Source: Thalassobaculum_A sp040219615 (GTDB taxonomy: Bacteria; Pseudomonadota; Alphaproteobacteria; Thalassobaculales; Thalassobaculaceae). From it: a stretch of 64,000 nt of DNA. Every line of letters starts with the position of its first letter. Position 1 is the stretch's first letter. Below, in pieces: positions 43,443-51,230 of this stretch. Location of the stretch: assembly GCF_040219615.1 (NCBI RefSeq), contig NZ_JAVJSE010000014.1, forward strand, positions 190,489 to 254,488, read 5' to 3'. Under the pieces are notes generated by a model that worked only from the letters and a program-made list of their open reading frames with translations, was not told the origin of the DNA and made no database searches. Made by a program: the position numbers and the translations under genes.

Positions 43443-44456
43443 ATGACCGCCTGTGGATATCTGTGGGGCGTGCCGGCGCCGACGCGGCTGGCGCCGGTGG
43501 CGGTTCCGGCCGTCGTCGAGTGGTGCCGGTCGCGCCGCCTGCGGCGCCCGATGCTGGTCGGCGGGCGTTCCCTGACCGCGACGCCGCACGGGCTCGGGAT
43601 CGTGCACGGGCTGGAGGCCGAGGGTCTGGCCGTCTGGGCCTTCGACCGTGCCGCCAGCCCCTCCCTGGTGGCGGTCGCCGACGCGGTGGCGGGCTACAGC
43701 TTCGAGAACTGCGATTGCGTGATCGCGATCGGCGGGGGCGTCGCGATGGAGGTGGCCAGGGCCGCGGCCCTGATGACCGCGCAGCGCAGCCCGTATCGCG
43801 AGCTTGCCGCCGAGCCCGGCGCCGAGGGCAAGCCGGTCGACGCCTCGGGCATTCCGGCGCTGCTGGCCGTGCCGGCGACCCCGGCCGCGGCGCTCGCCGT
43901 CGGCGCGGCGGCCTGGATCGCCGACGACGCCGGGATCGCGCGTCCGATCCGCCATCCGGCGCTGCGCCCCGGCGAGGCGATCCTGGCCGCCGACCTGATC
44001 GCCGCGGTGCCGTCGGCCGTCGGGGAGCGGTCGGCGGCCCTGGCCGCGCTGATCGCGGCCGACGCCGGCGTGCCGGATCCGGAACTGGCCGGACTGCTCG
44101 CTGACGCCGCGGCGGCCGCCGACCCGATGCGGGCCGCCCTGGGCCTGGCCGCGGCGGTCGAGGGTGCCGGCGGTCCGCGCCGCCGCATCGCCCTGACGGC
44201 GGCGGTCGCGTCCGGTGCCGACTTCGCGGCGACCATGGCGGCCCTGGCGGCGCCGGCATCGTGGCTCGACGGCGTGCGAGCGCGGCTCGGGCCGCCGCCC
44301 GGTGACGCGCCGCCGCCCGACGCCCGGATGGTGCGCGCCGCCCGCAGCGCCTGCGGGCCGGAGGACGCCGCCGACCTGGACGGCGTGGCGGCGGCGGCGG
44401 GGCTGGACGGGACGGACGCCCCGCGCCGGCGCGGCCGCCAGGGGCGGGTGGCATGA
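43443..44456 (+). CDS. iron-ADH/dehydroquinate-synthase-fold protein, degenerate metal site
   Basis: Protein of 337 residues. The N-terminal half matches the iron-ADH nucleotide domain: RPMLVGGRSLTATPHGLGIVHGLEAEGL, then VIAIGGGVAMEVARAAALM at about 97. The C-terminal half is very Ala-rich and shows none of the His metal ligands (no HxxxH or HGxxxG), so a normal metal-dependent ADH activity is doubtful. Its stop overlaps the ATG of the acetyltransferase gene. Start at MTACGYLWG. It may be a reductase that lost metal, a structural subunit, or a divergent enzyme. Confidence 0.65.
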   Translation: MTACGYLWGVPAPTRLAPVAVPAVVEWCRSRRLRRPMLVGGRSLTATPHGLGIVHGLEAEGLAVWAFDRAASPSLVAVADAVAGYSFENCDCVIAIGGGVAMEVARAAALMTAQRSPYRELAAEPGAEGKPVDASGIPALLAVPATPAAALAVGAAAWIADDAGIARPIRHPALRPGEAILAADLIAAVPSAVGERSAALAALIAADAGVPDPELAGLLADAAAAADPMRAALGLAAAVEGAGGPRRRIALTAAVASGADFAATMAALAAPASWLDGVRARLGPPPGDAPPPDARMVRAARSACGPEDAADLDGVAAAAGLDGTDAPRRRGRQGRVA

Positions 44457-44959
44457 GCCCGGGAGTGGAGATCCGGCCGGTGCGGCAGGGCGACCTCGAG
44501 GCGCTGGTGCCGCTCAACAACGCCGCCGTTCCGGCGGTCAACGCCCTGCGGCGCCAGGACTTCGAGCGGTTCGCGGCCTTGGTGCCGTATTTCCGGGTCG
44601 CGGTCCTCGGCGACGCGGCGGTCGGCATGATGATCGCGCTCGGACCCGGGGTCGACTACGACAGCCCGAACTACCGCTGGTTCGAGCGGCGCTATGACGG
44701 CTTCCTGTATGTCGACCGCATCGTCGTCGACCCGGCGGCGCGCTCGGCCGGCATCGGCGCCCAGCTGTACGCGGATCTGGCGGCGGCGGCGCGCGACGGC
44801 GGGGTGCCGCGGCTGGCCTGCGAGGTCAACTTGCGGCCGGCCAACGACCGGTCGCTGCGGTTCCACGAGCGGCTCGGCTTCCGCGGCGTCGGCACCCAGG
44901 ACACCGAGAACGGCAGCAAGACCGTTCAGCTGATGATCCGGGAGTTGGACGAGACATGA
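44453..44959 (+). CDS. GNAT acetyltransferase
   Basis: N-acetyltransferase of 168 residues. Acetyl-CoA-binding motif A is YVDRIVVDPAARSAGIGAQLYADLAAAARDGG at about 85-117, followed by VNLRPANDRSLRFHERLGFRGVG. Such enzymes acetylate amines of small molecules or proteins. It is coupled on both sides (overlaps at 44453-44456 and 44956-44959), so it belongs to the pathway of the kinase and enolase-like enzymes, perhaps protecting or activating an amino group. Confidence 0.88.
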   Translation: MSPGVEIRPVRQGDLEALVPLNNAAVPAVNALRRQDFERFAALVPYFRVAVLGDAAVGMMIALGPGVDYDSPNYRWFERRYDGFLYVDRIVVDPAARSAGIGAQLYADLAAAARDGGVPRLACEVNLRPANDRSLRFHERLGFRGVGTQDTENGSKTVQLMIRELDET

Positions 44960-45963
44960 CGGACAGCCTGCCCGCGGAGGTGCTGGCAGCGGTCGGCCGG
45001 ATGGGCCTGCTGCTGCCGGGCGAGGTCCCGGCGGCCGAGGCGCTGTCCGGCGGCGTCGCGTCTGACATCTGGCGGGTCGACGCGGCGCGCGGGCCGTTCT
45101 GCGTGAAGCGGGCCCTGGCCAAGCTCAAGGTCGCCGCCGACTGGCGGGCGCCGGTCGAGCGCAATGTCTACGAGGTGGCGTGGTTCCGGGTCGCCGGCTC
45201 GATCGTGCCGGAGGCGGTGCCGGCGATCCTCGGCCACGACCCGGCATCCGGGCTGTTCGCGATGGAATGGCTGGAGCCGTCCCGTCACCGGCTCTGGAAG
45301 GCCGACCTGGCGGCCGGCGTGGTCGACCCGGCCGTCGCCTGGGCTGTCGGCGACCGGCTCGGGCGGATCCATGCCGGCAGCGCCGCCCGGCAGGAGCTTG
45401 CCGCCGAGTTCGAAACCGACGCGATCTTCCACGCGATCCGCCTGGAGCCCTATCTGGAGGCTGCGGCCCGGGCGCACCCGGACCGGGTCGAAGCGCTGGC
45501 GGCCCTGGTGTCCCGCACCGCCTCGACCCGGCTGTGCCTGGTGCATGGCGACGTCAGCCCGAAGAACATCCAGGTCGGGCCGCACGGGCCGATCCTGCTG
45601 GACGCCGAGTGCGCCTGGTGGGGCGATCCGGCCTTCGACGTGGCGTTCTGCCTGAACCACCTGCTGCTGAAGACCCTGTGGGTGCCGCGCGCCGCAGCCG
45701 ACCTGCTGCTGTCCTTCGGGGCGCTGTGGGAGGGCTACCGGGCGCGGGTCGACTGGGAGTCGCCGGCCGCGCTCGAGACGCGGATCGCGACGCTGCTGCC
45801 CGGGCTGTTCCTCGCCCGGGTGGACGGCAAGTCGCCGGTCGAGTACCTGACCGGGGAGGGTGAGCGCGCGCGGGTGCGCGCCCGGGCCCGGGCCTGGCTG
45901 GCGCGTCCTGTGTCCGGCCTCGACGAGCTGCGCAGCGACTGGAGCAGGGAGATCGGCGGGTGA
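44956..45963 (+). CDS. APH-family small-molecule kinase
   Basis: Aminoglycoside-phosphotransferase-fold kinase of 335 residues. ATP site: SGGVASDIWRVDAARGPFCVKRALAKLK (about 29-57); catalytic loop LVHGDVSPKNIQVG near 195; metal-binding LLDAECAWWGDPAFD near 213. Family members phosphorylate choline, ethanolamine, homoserine, hydroxylysine, methylthioribose or fructosamines. Coupled by 4 bp overlaps to the acetyltransferase and to the enolase-like gene, it probably makes the phosphorylated substrate of the next enzyme. Natural substrate unknown. Confidence 0.87.
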   Translation: MTDSLPAEVLAAVGRMGLLLPGEVPAAEALSGGVASDIWRVDAARGPFCVKRALAKLKVAADWRAPVERNVYEVAWFRVAGSIVPEAVPAILGHDPASGLFAMEWLEPSRHRLWKADLAAGVVDPAVAWAVGDRLGRIHAGSAARQELAAEFETDAIFHAIRLEPYLEAAARAHPDRVEALAALVSRTASTRLCLVHGDVSPKNIQVGPHGPILLDAECAWWGDPAFDVAFCLNHLLLKTLWVPRAAADLLLSFGALWEGYRARVDWESPAALETRIATLLPGLFLARVDGKSPVEYLTGEGERARVRARARAWLARPVSGLDELRSDWSREIGG

Positions 45964-47249
45964 GCGACCGGATCGAGCGTGTGATCGGGCGGCGGGTCTG
46001 GGACAGCCGGGGCCGACCGACCGTCGAGGTCGAGATCCGCTGCGCCGGCGGGGCGAGCGGGCGGGCGATCGCGCCGGCGGGCGCCTCGACCGGCTCGGCC
46101 GAGGCCCTGGACAAGCGCGACGGCGGCCCGGCCTTCGGCGGCCGCGACGTGCGCGATGCGGTCGCCGCCGTCAACGGGCCGATCGCCGCGACCCTGGCCG
46201 GCCGGGCGGCGTCCGAGCAGGAGGCCCTGGACCGGGCCCTGATCGCGCTGGACGGCAGCCCGGACAAGTCGCGGCTCGGCGGCAACGCCCTGGTCGCGAC
46301 CTCGATGGCGCTGGCGCACGCCGCGGCGGCGGCGCAGGGCGTCCCGCTGTGGCGCTACCTGGCGGCCGGCGGCACGCCGGGCCCGCTGCCGCTGCCGGAG
46401 ATCCAGATCCTCGGCGGCGGCGCCCATGCGGCGCGCCGGGTCGACGTGCAGGACTTCATGGTGATCGCGGTCGGCGCGCCGGACTATCCGACGGCACTGG
46501 ACTGGACCGCCGAGGTGTACCGCGCCGCCGGCGAACTGCTGGCCGAGGCCGGGCGCCTGCAGGGCGTGGCCGACGAGGGCGGCTGGTGGCCGGCGTTCGA
46601 CGGCAACGAGGACGCCCTCGACCTGCTGCTGCGGGCGATCGAGCGGTCCGGCCGGATCCCGGGCGACGAGGTCGCCATCGCCCTCGACATCGCCGCCAGC
46701 GACTTCGGCCGGGGCGGCCGCTACCGGCTGGCGCGCGACGGCCGCGAGGTCGATTCCGACGGCCTGTCCGAGATGCTTCTGGGCTGGCTCGACCGCTATC
46801 CGATCGTCTCGATCGAGGACCCGCTGGCCGAGGACGACCTGGCCGGTGTGTCGGCTTTCGCCAAGGCGGCGCCGGTCGGAGTGCAGATCGTCGGCGACGA
46901 TCTTGTTACCACCAGTGCCGAGCGGATCGCCGTGGCGGCGGCGGCCGGCGCCGGCAACACCGCCCTGATCAAGCCGAACCAGATCGGCACCCTGACGGAG
47001 ACCGCGGCGGCGCTGGCCGCAGCCCGCGAGGCCGGCTGGGGGGCGATCGTCTCGGCCCGGTCCGGCGAGACCGAGGACACGACCATCGTGCACCTCGCGG
47101 TCGGCTGGGCGATCCCGCAGCTCAAGGTCGGGTCGTTCGCCCGGTCCGAGCGGATGGCGAAGTGGAACGAAGGCCTGCGGCTGGCCGAGCAACTGCCGAG
47201 CGGGACCGCGCTGCCGGAGCGGTCGCGCTATCCCTGGGGCCGGCGCTAG
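45960..47249 (+). CDS. enolase homologue with altered active site
   Basis: Enolase-fold protein of 429 residues starting with GTG overlapping the previous stop. Clear enolase blocks: RRVWDSRGRPTVEVEI, GASTGSAEAL, DEGGWWPAF, the metal ligands LDIAASDF, SIEDPLAEDD and GDDLVTT, plus LIKPNQIGTLTE (general-base Lys) and LKVGSFARSERMAKWN. The SHRSGETED loop reads SARSGETED, so the conserved His is Ala, and QEFM reads QDFM. Metal and Lys sites are kept but substrate contacts differ, so it is probably not the glycolytic enolase; an elimination on a 2-phosphoglycerate-like molecule is likely. Confidence 0.86.
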   Translation: MSDRIERVIGRRVWDSRGRPTVEVEIRCAGGASGRAIAPAGASTGSAEALDKRDGGPAFGGRDVRDAVAAVNGPIAATLAGRAASEQEALDRALIALDGSPDKSRLGGNALVATSMALAHAAAAAQGVPLWRYLAAGGTPGPLPLPEIQILGGGAHAARRVDVQDFMVIAVGAPDYPTALDWTAEVYRAAGELLAEAGRLQGVADEGGWWPAFDGNEDALDLLLRAIERSGRIPGDEVAIALDIAASDFGRGGRYRLARDGREVDSDGLSEMLLGWLDRYPIVSIEDPLAEDDLAGVSAFAKAAPVGVQIVGDDLVTTSAERIAVAAAAGAGNTALIKPNQIGTLTETAAALAAAREAGWGAIVSARSGETEDTTIVHLAVGWAIPQLKVGSFARSERMAKWNEGLRLAEQLPSGTALPERSRYPWGRR

Positions 47250-47269
47250 AGGACGAGGGCTGCGGGCGC

Positions 47270-48217
47270 ATGAAGGTCATCTACCACTACGACGTCGGCC
47301 CCTGGCTGGCCGACCGGCTGGCGGCGCTGGCGGCCGAGCACGGGCTGGAGATCGTCGCCTGCGCCGAGAGCGACGACGACCGGTTCGCCGGCCTGCTGGC
47401 GGATGCCGACGTGCTGCTGCACAACCTGCGCCCGGTGACCGACGCGCACATGGCGGCGGCCCCGAAGCTGAAACTGGTCCAGAAGCTCGGCGTCGGGGTC
47501 AACACCATCGACCTGCAGGCCGCCGCGCGCCGCGGCGTCGCGGTCTGCAACATGCCGGGTTCGAACAGCCGGGCGGTGATGGAGATGACCCTGCTGCTGA
47601 TGCTGGCCTGCCTGCGCCGGCTGCCGGTGTTCGACGCCCGCACCCGCCGCGGCGAGGGTTGGGGCTGGCCGCGCGAGATGCAGGATACCCTGGGCGAGCT
47701 GGCCGGGCGGACCGTCGGCCTCGCCGGCTATGGCTCGGTGCCCCGGCTGCTGGCGCCGGTGCTGGAGGCGATGGGGGCGCGGGTGATCTACTGCTGCCGC
47801 AGCCCGAAGGACGACGCAACTGGCACCTGGGTCGACAAGCCGACCCTGCTGGCGGAGTCGGACATCCTGTCGCTGCACATGCCGCTGACCGACGACACCC
47901 GGCACTGGCTGGGCCGCGACGAGCTCGCCGCCCTGAAGCCCGGGGCGATCGTCGTCAACACCGCCCGCGGCGGCCTGGTCGACGAGGATGCCCTGGTCGC
48001 GGCGCTGACGTCGGGCCGCCTGATGGGGGCCGGGCTGGACGTGTTCGCCGAGGAGCCGACGCCGCGCGACAACCCGCTGCTGGCACTCGACCGGGTGGTC
48101 GCCGCCCCGCATGTGGCGTTCTTCACCCTCGGCACCCTGGAACGCGGGCTGGCGGTGGCGATCGACAACATTCTCCGGCTGCGCGACGGGCGCGAGCTGG
48201 TGCACCGGGTGGCCTGA
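47270..48217 (+). CDS. D-2-hydroxyacid dehydrogenase (SerA/phosphoglycerate-dehydrogenase-like)
   Basis: NAD-dependent dehydrogenase of 315 residues. The C-terminal Rossmann domain has ELAGRTVGLAGYGSVPRLLAPVLEAMG near 148, ILSLHMPLTDDTRHWLG, NTARGGLVDEDALVAAL with the catalytic Arg, and APHVAFFT with the catalytic His. GVGVNTIDLQAAARRGVAVCN is the hinge motif. It has no ACT domain, so it is not a full SerA. Start at MKVIYHYDVG, 20 bp after the enolase-like gene. It may oxidise or reduce a 2-hydroxy/keto acid made by its neighbours. Confidence 0.88.
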   Translation: MKVIYHYDVGPWLADRLAALAAEHGLEIVACAESDDDRFAGLLADADVLLHNLRPVTDAHMAAAPKLKLVQKLGVGVNTIDLQAAARRGVAVCNMPGSNSRAVMEMTLLLMLACLRRLPVFDARTRRGEGWGWPREMQDTLGELAGRTVGLAGYGSVPRLLAPVLEAMGARVIYCCRSPKDDATGTWVDKPTLLAESDILSLHMPLTDDTRHWLGRDELAALKPGAIVVNTARGGLVDEDALVAALTSGRLMGAGLDVFAEEPTPRDNPLLALDRVVAAPHVAFFTLGTLERGLAVAIDNILRLRDGRELVHRVA

Positions 48218-48248
48218 AGCCGGCGCCCATCATGAAAACGGGACCGAC

Positions 48249-49388
48249 ATGCTGATCAAGGATCTTCCGACCCCGCACCTGCTGCTGGACCGCCGCAAGA
48301 TGGAGCGCAACCTGTCGCGCATGCGCGACAGGGCCGCCGAGCTCGGGGTCCGGCTGCGGCCGCACGGCAAGACCGCGAAATCGGCCGAGGTGGTCCGTCG
48401 CGCGGTCGGCGACGGCCCGCTGGCGGTCACGGTCTCGACCCTGCGCGAGGCCCGCTACTTCGCCGACGAGGGCATCCGCGACATCGTCCACGCCGTCTGC
48501 ATCGCGCCGAACCGCCTGGCCGAGGCGGCCGGCCTGCTGCGCGAGGGCGTCGACCTGGCGATCACCACCGACAGCCCGGCGGTGGCGGCCGAGATCGTCC
48601 GCGCCGGCGGCGAGCTCGGGGTTCGGTTCGCGGTCATGCTGGAGGTCGACGTCGGCGAGCACCGCGGCGGTGCCGCGCCGGAGTCGGACGAGCTGCTGGC
48701 GGCCGCACGGATCCTGCACGACGGCGCCATGGAGGTGCGCGGCGTGCTGGCCCATGCCGGCCACACCTACGGCTGCACCGAGCCGGAGGCGGTGGCGGAC
48801 ATCGCCGAGGCCGAGCGGGCCGGCGCGGTGGCCGCCGCCGGGCGGATCCGCGCCGCCGGCATCCCGTGCCGCGAGGTCAGCGTCGGCTCGACCCCGGGCG
48901 CGCTGTTCGCCCGCCATTTGGAGGGCGTCACCGAGTTCCGGCCCGGCGTCTACATGTTCATGGACCTGTTCCAGGCCGGGGTCGGCTGCTGCGGGCTCGA
49001 CGACGTCGCGCTGACGGTGCTGTCGACGGTGATCAACCACCGCCCGGCCCAGGGCACCGCCCACATCGACGCCGGCGCCTTGGCGCTGTCGAAGGATCGT
49101 TCGACCGCGACCCAGCCGCACGACCGCGGCTTCGGCCTGGTGACCGACGTCCACGGCCTGCCGCATCCCGGGCTGACCGTCGAGGCCGTCCACCAGGAGC
49201 ACGGCCGGCTGGCCGGGCCCGGCGGCGTGCCGTTCACGGTGATGCCGATCGGCTCGCGGGTCCGGGTGCTGCCGAACCACGTCTGCATGACCGCGGCCAT
49301 GTACGAGCGCTATGCCGTCGTCGACGGTACCGAACTGGGCGACGACCAGCCGGTCGAGACGTTCTGGGATCGCGTGAACGGCTGGTAG
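48249..49388 (+). CDS. PLP-dependent D-threonine aldolase / D-serine dehydratase-like enzyme
   Basis: Fold-type III PLP enzyme of 379 residues. The start MLIKDLPTPHLLLDRRKMERNL is the family N-terminus; RPHGKTAKSAEV near 37 holds the PLP Lys; LAHAGHTYG and VSVGSTPG bind phosphate; PNHVCMTAAMYERYAVV near the C-terminus gives the His-x-Cys metal pair of DSD1/D-threonine aldolases. These enzymes split D-beta-hydroxy amino acids to glycine plus aldehyde, or dehydrate them. As the last gene of the operon, it suggests a beta-hydroxy amino acid as substrate or intermediate. Confidence 0.87.
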   Translation: MLIKDLPTPHLLLDRRKMERNLSRMRDRAAELGVRLRPHGKTAKSAEVVRRAVGDGPLAVTVSTLREARYFADEGIRDIVHAVCIAPNRLAEAAGLLREGVDLAITTDSPAVAAEIVRAGGELGVRFAVMLEVDVGEHRGGAAPESDELLAAARILHDGAMEVRGVLAHAGHTYGCTEPEAVADIAEAERAGAVAAAGRIRAAGIPCREVSVGSTPGALFARHLEGVTEFRPGVYMFMDLFQAGVGCCGLDDVALTVLSTVINHRPAQGTAHIDAGALALSKDRSTATQPHDRGFGLVTDVHGLPHPGLTVEAVHQEHGRLAGPGGVPFTVMPIGSRVRVLPNHVCMTAAMYERYAVVDGTELGDDQPVETFWDRVNGW

Positions 49389-49404
49389 GGATCGGGCCGG
49401 CCTG

Positions 49405-50691
49405 CTACCGCGAGGTGGCCTGGGCCAGCTGCTGCTCGGTGACCTGGGCGCCGTCGAGATCGGCCCCCTTGAGATGGGCCCGGGTCAGCCGGGCACCGGA
49501 CAGGTTGGCGCCCTTCAGGTTGGCGCCGGTCAAGCGGGCGCCGGTCAGGTCCACGTCCACCAAGATGGTACCGGACAGGTTCGCCACCCACAGCCGGCCG
49601 GTCGGCTGACCGTCGGCGCCCTTCAGCTCGACCGAGGTCAGGTCGACGCCGGCGAGCCGGGCGCCGGTCAGGTCGGCGCCGGCCAGGTTCACCCCGGCGA
49701 GCTCGGCATCGCGCAGGTCGGCGCCGCTCAGCCGGGCGCCGGACAGGTCGGACATCACCAGGCTGGTGCGCCGCATGACCGCGCCGGCCAGGATCGCCTC
49801 CCGCAGGTCGGCGCCCGACAGGTTGACGTCGGAGATGTCGATGTTGCTGAGGTCGGTCTTGGCGAGTTGTGCCCGCGAGCCGCCGCGCCCCTGTTCGCGG
49901 ATCCAGACCGCGTGCTCGCGCAGGATGTCGCGCATCGACCGCGACAGACCGCGGCCGTCGCCGGCGCTGAGGTTGGCGCCGGCGAGGTCGGCCGACGACA
50001 GGTCGACATTCTCCAGCACGGCGCCGTGCAGGTCCGACTTCTGGAACTGGGTCCGGTGGATCAGTGCGCCGGTCAGGTTCGCGCCGGCCAGGTTGGCCCC
50101 GATTATGCGCGCGCTCGACAGGTTGGCGCCCGACAGGTCGGCGCCCTGCAGGTTGGCGCCCTCCAGGTTGACACCCGACAGGTTGGCGCCGCACAGCAGC
50201 GTCTTCTCCAGGGTGGCGCCGATCATGCTGGAATGCGACAGGTCGGTGCCTGACAGGTTGGCGCCGCCCATGTCGGCCTCGTCCATGTCCGACTGGCCGA
50301 TGTTGGAGCGGATGATCGTCGCCGGCGCGGCCGGATTGCCGCTGATCAGCGCGCCGCCGCGCAGATCGGCCTCCTTCAGGTTCGCGCCGGCGAGGTTGGC
50401 GCCGCGCATGAAGGCGCCCCGCAGATCGGCCCGGATCAGCAGCGCCCGGTTGAGATCGGCGCCGTCGAGGTTGGCGCAGAACATGTCCGCGAACGACAGA
50501 TCGGCGCCGGACAGGATGGCCCGCGCCATATAGGCGCCGGACAGCTTCGCGGACTGCAGGTTGATCTGCGCCAGGTTGAAATCCGCGAGATTGCAGCCGG
50601 ACAGGTCGGCCCGAGTGCCGCCGGATTTCCGCTGCAGCCACCGTTCGTGGCTGGCGATGATATCGAGGATCTGCTCGGGGGTCATCGACAT
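49405..50691 (-). CDS. pentapeptide-repeat protein, copy A
   Basis: Right-handed beta-helix protein of 428 residues made of A(D/N)LXX pentapeptides along nearly its full length. It has two repeat blocks, each opened by a similar cap: SHERWLQRKSGGTRADLS at about 13-30 and EHAVWIREQGRGGSRAQLA near 255. The cap plus repeats is duplicated inside the protein. No signal peptide or toxin domain is seen. Related proteins include gyrase-protecting DNA mimics, but many have unknown roles. It faces the aldolase gene with a 16 bp gap and is followed upstream by a small gene and paralogue B. Confidence 0.83.
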   Translation of the reverse strand: MSMTPEQILDIIASHERWLQRKSGGTRADLSGCNLADFNLAQINLQSAKLSGAYMARAILSGADLSFADMFCANLDGADLNRALLIRADLRGAFMRGANLAGANLKEADLRGGALISGNPAAPATIIRSNIGQSDMDEADMGGANLSGTDLSHSSMIGATLEKTLLCGANLSGVNLEGANLQGADLSGANLSSARIIGANLAGANLTGALIHRTQFQKSDLHGAVLENVDLSSADLAGANLSAGDGRGLSRSMRDILREHAVWIREQGRGGSRAQLAKTDLSNIDISDVNLSGADLREAILAGAVMRRTSLVMSDLSGARLSGADLRDAELAGVNLAGADLTGARLAGVDLTSVELKGADGQPTGRLWVANLSGTILVDVDLTGARLTGANLKGANLSGARLTRAHLKGADLDGAQVTEQQLAQATSR

Positions 50692-50700
50692 CAGAGCACG

Positions 50701-51072
50701 TCAGTTCCAGCCGTCGACAACGACCCGGTAGATCTTGGCGGGCCGGGGTTCGTCGGCGTAGTAGTGCTCGTCGATCCGTAGCGACAGGGACAACTCCTCG
50801 CAGTAGTTCCGTAGCCGCTCGAATCCATTGGTCTTCTGAATGTCGTTCAGCGTGATCCCCTGGTCGCCGGCATTGGTGGTCTTGAGCGGTTCACCGGAAT
50901 CGTCGGTGAGATAGTAGATCACGAATCCGCCACCGGTCGGACCAACCTTTGCATCGGCATAGCGCGCCACGTCGTCCGCGACTCGCGTCATCAGGCGCTC
51001 CAACTGGTCGCTGATCGTGGCAAGCATGCGTCCGCGCGCTTCTTTGGTGGGTGCTGGCAATCCCGTATACAT
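50701..51072 (-). CDS. hypothetical protein between the pentapeptide-repeat genes
   Basis: Protein of 123 residues I do not recognise. It starts MYTGLPAPTKEARGRMLATISDQLERLMTRVADDVARY (helical) and continues GGGFVIYYLTDDSGEPL and IYRVVVDGWN, an alpha/beta mixture without Cys. A start at the internal Met near 51027 is possible. It is 9 bp from copy A on the same strand, so it is probably cotranscribed with the pentapeptide genes and may regulate or bind them. Confidence 0.6.
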   Translation of the reverse strand: MYTGLPAPTKEARGRMLATISDQLERLMTRVADDVARYADAKVGPTGGGFVIYYLTDDSGEPLKTTNAGDQGITLNDIQKTNGFERLRNYCEELSLSLRIDEHYYADEPRPAKIYRVVVDGWN

Positions 51073-51230
51073 CAAAAGCGGTTTCGCGACCCGAGCATGC
51101 CGCTCGGGGTGGATGGCCTTGTCATAGCGTTACCGGCAAAAGGTTAAAAGGATGTTTCGCGACAATCTGCCGAATTGGCGTAGTTCGATTGCCGCTCGGA
51201 AAGCCGGGGCCGGGAACGCCCCGGGGCCGC

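Noticed and set aside
43443..49388. Phosphinothricin-like phosphonate biosynthesis
   Set aside because: Phosphonate clusters can include iron-ADH, dehydrogenase, enolase-like and GNAT genes, but no PEP mutase is present and the kinase and aldolase do not fit, so no such claim is made.
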